Positions 56,995 to 64,000 of a DNA stretch of 64,000 nt are shown piece after piece. Position numbers and translations under genes: made by a program. How positions within the stretch are numbered: the first letter of the stretch is position 1; each line of letters starts with the position of its first letter. The notes beneath the pieces were generated by a model. It saw only the letters and a list, made by a program, of their open reading frames with translations, made no database searches and was not told the DNA's origin. Source of the DNA: Gari tellinella (taxonomy: Eukaryota; Mollusca; Bivalvia; Cardiida; Psammobiidae); contig OV277858.1 of the NCBI GenBank assembly GCA_922989275.2, positions 248,001 through 312,000 on the forward strand. The letters run 5' to 3'.

Positions 56995-58142
56995 TGTCAA
57001 GACGTTCGGTTACCCTAACCCTAATGCTAGAGCCCTAAGCTTGAACTGTGTTTAAATCGGGCGTTCTATGAGGCGACAGTTTCTTTAGCCGGACACAAAC
57101 TAAGGCATGAACAAAATATACAGACTATATGATATATATATGAATTTTCCTTGGGCTATCTTGACTGATGATTGAGCATTAAACTACATAAAAACTATAT
57201 AAAATGGATGAAACTAACTAAAAATGGATGAGCTACTTTGCCCACAAAACCAAAAACTAATAAACAATATCCCCGTACTCTCAGACTGTTTGAGCACGGT
57301 GCAGGCTGGACTGTTAACATGTATGCTCAGCGTTACTTCTGCTGAGCTACACTATGATCAAAACTGATGTTGAGCTATTTGACGAGCACTAATGCTCAGC
57401 TTCGGGTAGGCTGATGATGAACTGTATCATCAGCGCTATTCTCAAGAAGACTGCTCGGCGTTGTTGAACTTTATGATGAGCACTAGTCTCAAACAGATTG
57501 CTCAGCCTTGTCTCTGCTGAACTACCAAACCTTTGTTCCACTGCAGTTCTATAACATCAGTGTTCCAGCTTGTCATGGAACCTCTATGATGCATCGTCGA
57601 TCTGTAGCAAACCTTCACTCTTTAATAACAACTGTTTTCAGTCCCATACAAATCGCAATGATCTGAAGCAACTTACTAACGAGCTATTATCAAAAAGTAA
57701 GCTATCCCGTTCATAGCTTGTGGAGAGAGTTGTCGTGTGAACGAATTAGCAATATCTCTGTGTTTAATTTCTCTAAAGGTTATATTCACCAACCGTCTAA
57801 CATTGAACAGTTCTTTCAATATACATAAATTATTCTAAATAGTTGATTATTCCTAATAATTAAGAAATTGAAAACTTTTACCTCTACACCAGCAAGTTAT
57901 AAACTTTGGTTATGTTTAAAATGCCCAGTACATAAAAATAATGACTTTAAAGCTTATTTAAGAGATAATACACAACATCCAGATTTTGGTATACAGTCAT
58001 TACAAAAGCGTAGACAATTATATAAGGCAAAGAACAAAAACGTATGATGTGCGTTATCTTCGCACTGGCTCTACATAAATTAACTGGCAATATACACATA
58101 TGTTCAAGAGGCTTAATAACTACATAAAGATTATTTCTGACA
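56995..58142 (-). repeat. 5' LTR of LTR element 2
   Basis: A 1,148-bp intact copy, TG...CA ends, followed by the aacgg duplication. It differs from the other LTR at scattered single bases. Confidence 0.9.
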
Positions 58143-59370
58143 AACGGAAACAGGAAACTGGACAGTAAAATATGAGCTTTATTATTTTAACAAAACTGCA
58201 TCAAAAGAGACTCTATCTTAGAACATGGAATAGTTCATTTTGTGATGCCAAAAATGAGAGTGCTCCCTGAGAAATTAACGGTACCGCTACTTGATGTTAT
58301 ATGGGGGGCAAGCGGATTCCTAGAAATACTATTGCAAATCCCATTTTGCTTGTTCCCATTGTTCTTGGTCGTTAGGCTAGACATAGTAGCATCTGACCTA
58401 CAAGTAGCCTGTGCAGGTTAGTGATTTTCAGAAACTGTCTTTCGTTTCGGAGATTTATGATCCAGTACACTAGATACAGTTCTTCACATATAGTCTGAAC
58501 ATCGTTAATATTGTCGCACAGCTGTCCTATCCTTTATTTCTTGCTTGCCAATGCCTGAATTATACAGACCCGTTGCCAATGTTCTTTTACAACTACGGTT
58601 TTTAAGTTCCCTTTCAAGTCACCCTTTTTTACAAATATATTTAATTAAATTATGCGAGTTTATTGATTCCAACGGGCTGTCTACAATGTAGTTCCTCGAA
58701 TTGGCCATCACCAGAGTTTCCAAGGATGTCTAGATATTTCTGGAAGAAAGTTGCCAAGCACCGTGGATCTGAAAATACATTTTTGAAAAAAACATAAGAA
58801 GTAGCAGAGGTATCTCATCAAGAAGAAAACTTTGAAATCGAAACATTGAATCCTCATTTTGACTTTTCCTTGAAATGATTAATTAATGTGGTGTGTCAAT
58901 TTCAGTGCTGCTGTAAGAAACCAGGCCTTCAGCCATTATTTACCACATTCACTATTATGACATACACCATGTAAAACTTGACCTAAAGTGACCTATATTA
59001 TTACCTGATATGTATGACCTAGATTTTAACTTGGCCTGGATTTCAAAAAGACCAAAATTTTAAGCACATTTCGAGAAAATACAATGAGATGTGTAGCTAC
59101 TAGAATGTTGACAAGATTTATCTATAAGTTGACCTAGTGACCTCGTTTTTGACTATACATGATCCACATTTAAACTTTGACCTAGATTTTATGTAGGAAA
59201 CATTCATACTAGGTTTCAGTTAGATCTAATGAGATTTTTGTAGCCTCAAGCGGGTTCACACTGTTTTTCTTTGGTTTGATCTATATTGAATTAGATTTTG
59301 AACCAACTTAAACCAAATTTATACCTGACCTAGATATCAACCAGGCAAACATTTTCAGCAAAAAATCAAA
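58143..59370. repeat. Inverted paralogous block B, right part
   Basis: The reverse complement of about 676-1,934. It carries the second copy of the recombinase-like exon (minus strand, 58,620-58,780: RCLATFFQKYLDILGNSGD, then QPVGINKLA, with a shorter middle). Confidence 0.85.
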
Positions 59371-59760
59371 TGACATTTGTAGCATTTTGAGAGTTAACTT
59401 TTGATTTAGCGGCCTAGTTTTTGACCTAACATAGCCCATATTCATGACCTGGATATCAAACTGTTTGGCCATGATGTATTAACACATTCATCCCTAGCGA
59501 CAAGTACACTCTTCATTTACAAACTGTGTACATGTGAGGATTACTTTTGTCCTATGCAAACAATGTAGACCATTAAGGAACCCTCCGATAGGGGTCTACA
59601 CACACTGTTTGTCATTTTGAAATATGTGGTAAAGTCCTCCCTATTTTGAAATTGGAATTGTCCATTAAAAGCTTCATGGGGGAATGAGTTACAATTCATG
59701 ATTTGACCTAGTGACCTGGTTTTTGACCTAACATGATGGCTCACATTCAGACTTGACGAA
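59371..59760. repeat. Further satellite monomers, partly broken
   Basis: 'ctagtttttgacctaacatagccc' at 59,425 and 'cctagtgacctggtttttgacctaacatg' at 59,705 are monomers of the same family in reverse. About 200 bp of other sequence lies between them. Confidence 0.55.
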
Positions 59761-60334
59761 AGCAATACAGAAAGCCCTTACTGGGCTTTCTGTTTCGTCT
59801 TTATCTCGCCTTGGGCAGTCTCTAGTCCCCAATACCGAACACCTTTATCACATGCGGCGGCGGCTATTGACAGGTTCCACTGTAGAGTTTCATGGTCGAT
59901 ATGTATTAATAAGTGTTCTTCGGTGCGTAGTAAGTACATGCAATGTTTAAACACTAGTGTCATCGCCGTGACTCGTGAAATCTATACTGGTCAAAAAGCT
60001 TTGTTGGCGTTTTCATTTATTGTTTATCGCTTGTATTTCAATCGTACTTCATTTAAGTATAACGTTCATGGTTGTCAATATTTCTGACATTTCACATAAA
60101 ATTATGGTTTTCACTTCTTTTTTTCTGTAATGCCTTTAGCGTGATATATATATTGACGTGGCTGCGTAGTTCCACTGGTTATACTCGTATTAACCATTTA
60201 CTCCATGTGTGGTGGTGTGCAACCTGAAATGTCATGTCGTTTTTTGTAAACTAACAGAGATTTAAAAGATAGTTAGACTTTTAAGAAGTTTTTTTGACAT
60301 ATTTACCCCTTCTATCAAGAGCCAACATCCAAAA

Positions 60335-60568
60335 ATGGACATTCTTCGGTGGATAGATTTGTTCTTATTGATTTTACACATAACCGGAGAAGATATTTGT
60401 GATGACCAATACCTCACCTACTTATTAGACAGTGCATCTGAAACCTCGATTACAAATGGGCAACATGTTTTCTATCCGAACTTTGTCTCATCGTACACTA
60501 TTGCTCCAAAGAAATTACGAACTACAATTAAAAGTGGATCAAGAAAAACTGTCAATGGTTTGCTTTAA
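60335..60568 (+). pseudogene. LINE upstream frame, function unknown
   Basis: 77 codons beginning MDILRWIDLFLLILHITGED, a hydrophobic start, just upstream of the endonuclease in another frame. It is likely the N-terminal part of the LINE protein, since no spacing or separate domain is apparent. Confidence 0.35.
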
Positions 60569-60589
60569 TTATGTTGCGATGTACATTCT

Positions 60590-61320
60590 CTACCAGGGTC
60601 TCAGGTCAGAGACAACAAAATTTACCAGAACCATTTTCGACCCAGGGGTCTGCACTACGTACACATGAACACATGCAGTTTGATACCAAAGTTTGAAGAG
60701 TTGCGAGTGGTTGCCAGTGATTGTAGACATGCGAGTCTAAGTATATCACAGACATGGCTCGATGATACTGTTTGCGACTCGGATATTTCTATTGACGGCT
60801 ACGCAGTTTTGAGACGCGACAGAGAAAGGCATGGTGAGGGGGTATGTGTGTATACCCGACAGGTCCTTGCTGTAAATCTCAGGGACGATTTAGGAAGTCT
60901 TAGTACTGAGCTCGAAGGTGTTTGGATTGAGATCCTATTGCCAAAAACCAAACCTCTGTTGTGTGGCATCATATATCGCCCTCCGACCCAGTCAAACTTT
61001 GTTATAGAACTTGAAAAAGTGCGCTCATCCATAATTGTTGCTACAAAAACGATCTTCATGGGAGATTTTAACGTTGATGTTCTTAAAAATGCCTTTTATT
61101 TGATCAACTCAGTTCTTTTTTAATGTATTTAATATGTCACAGCTTACACACGAACCTACAAGAATATCTTCTACGTCTGAAACTTGTATTTATTTGATTT
61201 TAACTACAGATAATGATAATGTGTCTCAAAGTGGAGTGGTACATTGTACTATAATCATTGTTTTAACCTACTGTACACACAAAGTCAGTAAAGCTCCTAT
61301 TGGAGCACCACACTGTTAAA
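60590..61320 (+). pseudogene. LINE apurinic-type endonuclease domain
   Basis: The frame 60,665-61,123 gives LSISQTWLDDTVCDSDISID, GYAVLRRDRERHGEGVCVYT, LEGVWIEILLPKTKPLLCGI, IYRPPTQSNF and IFMGDFNVDVLKN. These are the motif order of EEP/AP endonucleases that nick the target for reverse transcription. It then shifts frame (LTHEPTRISSTSETCIYLIL; SDH-like motif lost). The domain is almost complete but interrupted. Confidence 0.85.
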
Positions 61321-62262
61321 TTCAGATCTATAAAACATTGCAACAAAAACGATTTTGAAAGACGACTTCAAAGACGACTTTGTTATATACAGATTGGGGT
61401 AGCGTGCTTGTATGTGATACTGTTACTCAGGCTTAGGACAATTTCAGGTCAATTTTCATATCTATTGTGAATAATATTGCTCCAGTCAAAAAGTGTCGCA
61501 TGAAACAACGAACTCCGTCATGGGTGACTTCAGAAATTGTTGATAGCATTACACAAAGAGATAAAGTATTTTATACATATAGAAAAGACAAAGTAATGAC
61601 CATTTCAATGTTTTTAAAGACATTAGAAACAAAACCCAGTATTTAATACACAAAGCCAAACAGATTTTTTTTTAAATATAAACTTATTGAATAAAAAAAT
61701 GACTCCAAATCGCTATGGAAACAATTGAAATAATTTGGCTTGCCATCTAAAAAGGGTAAAAGTTCTCCATCTAAGGTTGTTTTAAATATTGATGTTGAAA
61801 TAACCTTTGATAGATGGAAAGTTGCAGAGAAATTTAATTCATTATACACTGCTGTTGCTTCTAAACTTGTGGAAAAACTACCGGCTTGTTTAAAAACAGC
61901 TTACCAGTGGTTCTGTTTTTAATTTTTCATCGTTCTAAAAGTGTTGTTCAAACCAATTTCTCTTTTAGTATTGTATCAATCTTTAAAAAAAATAGTTTAA
62001 GTTCCAATATGGCAACTAGCTTAGACAGCATTCCTGCAAGATTTGTGTAAGATAGAGCCCGGGTCATAGTTGGTCCATTGACTCATATTGTTAATGTATC
62101 TATTATTCAAGGAGCAATTCCTGATTCTCACAAGTCAGCTAGATTAACTCCTTTGCATAAAAAGAATGACAAAACAGGTTGGTAATTGTCGTCCTGTTTC
62201 TGTACTTAGTATCATTTCCAAACTCTTTGAACGATCATTTGGGAGGTTTTTTAAATGACCGG
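61320..62262 (+). pseudogene. LINE linker and RT N-terminal part
   Basis: Recognisable pieces: APVKKCRMKQRTPSWVTSEI, ITFDRWKVAEKFNSLYTAVA, SLDSIPARFV, IVNVSIIQGAIPDSHKSARL, TPLHKK, then RPVSVLSIISKLFERSF. They are separated by several frameshifts and stops. The reading breaks at 62,262 where element X copy 2 is inserted. Confidence 0.8.
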
Positions 62263-63140
62263 AAATAAATACGAAAGACTCGAGCAAGAAACGCAACACA
62301 AACAATACACCCACCTCTCAAGCATAACACACACACATTCATACCATAACAAACACACACACACACACATACACACACACACGCACACACACACGCGCAA
62401 TACCATTCCTTCATTTACACACTAAATTTAAAACAACACGCAAGACAAAAATAAAGCAAAGTGAACATAGGAGCCCGCCTTGGTACGGTCGGTAGCAATT
62501 AACAATTAATTATAAATCAATTAATTACAACCACTGGGGGTTAAACCTGGGTTTAGAGGCGCCCGACCTCACTCTTATCTCCTATATTCACCTATAAAGA
62601 CGAACAATGTACATAAAATATAAACTCTGTTCCACAACCTTACAACCAAAAAGACCGCCAACACAGTAAGTAAATAAATGTAAAAAAGTTCTATGACAAG
62701 AAGATCAATAGTAACACGGGCAAGAATTAAACAGTCAAGCCCGTGTTAAAAACAACCCACTATGGCAACGGTCAAATTGTACTCAAGCGACTAGTCCGTA
62801 GTCACGAGTAACTGTAAGACATGGATGGGTTCAGGGTACGACAGAGAGGGAGAGAAAAAACAAAGCACGAAGATCCGACATAACTCTCCCGGTTAAGGAC
62901 GGCTTTAGAGATACATCATCATGTAGTGCTAAGCCCTGTCTGTCGTCGCACAACCAAAGAGGAAAGCATAGTTATCAATTGTAGATTGATCGATAACCAA
63001 ACGTAAAGTGCGCAGCAATATAGTTAGATCATAATCATTTTTCATGAAAGATTTAATACGTTTCACAAACAGGTTTTGAAAATGCATATGACCAAGAATC
63101 TTACGAATTCTGTAAATTACATCACCATAAAACTCCGGAT
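62263..63140 (-). mobile_element. Element X, copy 2 (more strongly 5'-truncated)
   Basis: It begins 'aaataaatacgaaagactcgagca', like copy 1 at 50,283, and runs through the same (CA)n tract and non-coding region. It stops near 'ccataaaactccggatg' (equivalent to about 51,315), just short of the RT coding part. It lacks the 116-bp insertion. The low-coordinate end is shared by both copies; the other end differs, as in target-primed insertion. Confidence 0.8.
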
Positions 63141-63370
63141 GATCTTGCTTTATAGCTTCCAGTCAGGGTTACTCTACTTATACATGTTTAATATATATGT
63201 CTGACTATATACGGACACATATATATAAAGATAACATGTTTGGCATGATCCTGCTTGACATACAAAACTCGTTCGACACAGTTAATCATTGTTTTCTTCT
63301 GAAACGGATACAAGTCAAGTCGGAAAGCCAAACCACAGATGAATTTAGGTTAAAAGATAAAATATGAAAA
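63141..63370 (+). pseudogene. LINE RT, continuation after element X
   Basis: ILLYSFQSGLLY, then after stops FGMILLDIQNSFDTVNHCFLL, the first catalytic region of a non-LTR RT. It picks up close to where the sequence before 62,262 leaves off. Confidence 0.75.
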
Positions 63371-63431
63371 TATAGGTAGCTTTGGTAATAAAAAGGTTAT
63401 TACTGTGATTGATTGATAAATGATAAAGCTA

Positions 63432-63984
63432 CAGTGAAACCTCCGAAAACCGTACTCCCGAAAACCGGAATTCTCCGAAAACCGAACAAATAGTTTGGTC
63501 CCGAATTTATTGTTCTTTGTTCTATATAAGAAAAACCTCCGAATACCGGAACCTCCGAATTCCGGAAACCGAACGATCTTTTTTGAAAATGCAGACTCTT
63601 TCTATACAAATCTACCTCTGAAAACCGAACGCCTGGAGCTCTTCTCCTTTGTAAAGCTAAACTCTTTATAAAAATACACGGAAGACATAAAAAACTGTTA
63701 CACGTAGAAAGAAAATGGAAACTTTCCATAACAGATGAGGGGGGATAAATAGTCATTATTAATTTGTAATTAAATATGTTATAAATACTTAGTTTTATTA
63801 TGTTACAGTACCTGATATATCATTAATGATATTTAATTCTAAACGCTTGCTTTAAGAACACAAATAGTTCAAATAGATATGGGTCAATTCTTGTTTATTT
63901 GAGAAAAAAACCCTAAACCGGAAACCTCTGAAAGCCAAACTTTTTCCTCAGTCCGGAGAGGTTCGGTATTGGGAGGTTTCTCAG
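63432..63984. mobile_element. pogo/Tigger-like non-autonomous element
   Basis: The left end 'cagtgaaacctccgaaaaccg' and right end 'cggtattgggaggtttctcag' are inverted repeats flanked by TA (63,430-63,431 and 63,985-63,986). 'ccgaaaaccgaac' words recur inside both arms. No transposase is present. The minus-strand frame 63,400-63,756 consists of these repeats. Confidence 0.75.
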
Positions 63985-64000
63985 TATAGCAGAAAATTCT

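Larger units (their letters stand above)
49666..58142 (-). mobile_element. LTR retrotransposon 2, gypsy-type with Gmr1-like gene order
   Basis: An 8.5-kb minus-strand element with ends TGTCAAG...TTCTGACA (plus-strand reading) and a 5-bp duplication aacgg (49,661-49,665; 58,143-58,147). The uninterrupted site is in block A at 1,930-1,934. Minus-strand order: 5' LTR, tRNA-Pro primer site, gag, protease, integrase, RT, RNase H, purine tract, 3' LTR. Integrase before RT is the order of Ty1/copia, yet RT and integrase are of gypsy type. This arrangement is known for Gmr1-like elements. Several stops and shifts show it is dead. The 3' LTR contains a 1,590-bp insertion. Confidence 0.9.
59761..63370 (+). 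mobile_element. Decayed CR1/jockey-like LINE, interrupted by element X
   Basis: The 5' region (59,761-60,590) has no recognised domain. An endonuclease and an RT start follow, and the RT resumes after the insertion (63,141-63,370). The element reads in one direction on the plus strand. It has many breaks and no 3' end was found. The left boundary is uncertain. Confidence 0.7.

Noticed and set aside
63400..63756. 118-codon minus-strand frame
   Set aside because: Consists mainly of the repeated 'ccgaaaaccg' words of the pogo/Tigger-like element.

Overview
This is animal nuclear DNA, AT-rich and very repeat-dense. A mollusc, most likely a bivalve, is inferred from the repeat types: satellite-bearing interspersed elements with 'agctcacctgg...caggtgagc' ends, a tRNA-derived SINE, Penelope-like elements with GIY-YIG domains, and metazoan Ty3/gypsy elements. 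There is no bacterial-style operon, CRISPR array or rRNA gene. Species cannot be fixed without a database.

Layout. 1-2,909 and 13,441-14,815 form repeat block A, which carries a decayed Crypton/DUF3504-type tyrosine-recombinase exon. It is split by a nearly intact Ty3/gypsy LTR retrotransposon on the minus strand (2,910-13,440; 4-bp target duplication). 14,786-15,610 is an amplified tandem repeat. 15,790-18,400 is a decayed Penelope-like element (plus strand) with a LINE fragment inside it and a hammerhead-ribozyme-like motif near its 3' end.

18,997-40,070 holds the only convincing host gene. Seven small exons on the plus strand have matching splice phases and would encode about 175 aa. I do not recognise the product. 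Its introns are filled with DNA-transposon-like TIR elements (22.2-23.2, 24.9-28.4, 28.6-29.1 kb), a 160-bp tandem array (23.5-24.8 kb), foldback elements and several satellite-bearing elements. 40-44.8 kb continues with such repeats and a second SINE.

44.8-47.08 kb is a second Penelope-like element whose 5' part is inverted. 47,085-49,665 and 58,143-59,370 form block B, the inverted paralogue of block A. Block B is split at a different site by a second LTR retrotransposon (49,666-58,142; 5-bp target duplication). Its domain order is gag-PR-IN-RT-RNaseH, the unusual Gmr1-type order. Its downstream LTR carries a 5'-truncated retroelement with a Penelope-type RT ('element X'). 59.75-63.37 kb is a decayed CR1/jockey-like LINE interrupted by a second copy of element X. 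The window ends in a pogo/Tigger-like TA-flanked element (63,432-63,984).

The main stories are: two inverted paralogous blocks that act as each other's empty sites for two LTR insertions; a gypsy-family element with copia-like domain order; a small uncharacterised multi-exon gene; and several structurally similar satellite-carrying element families.
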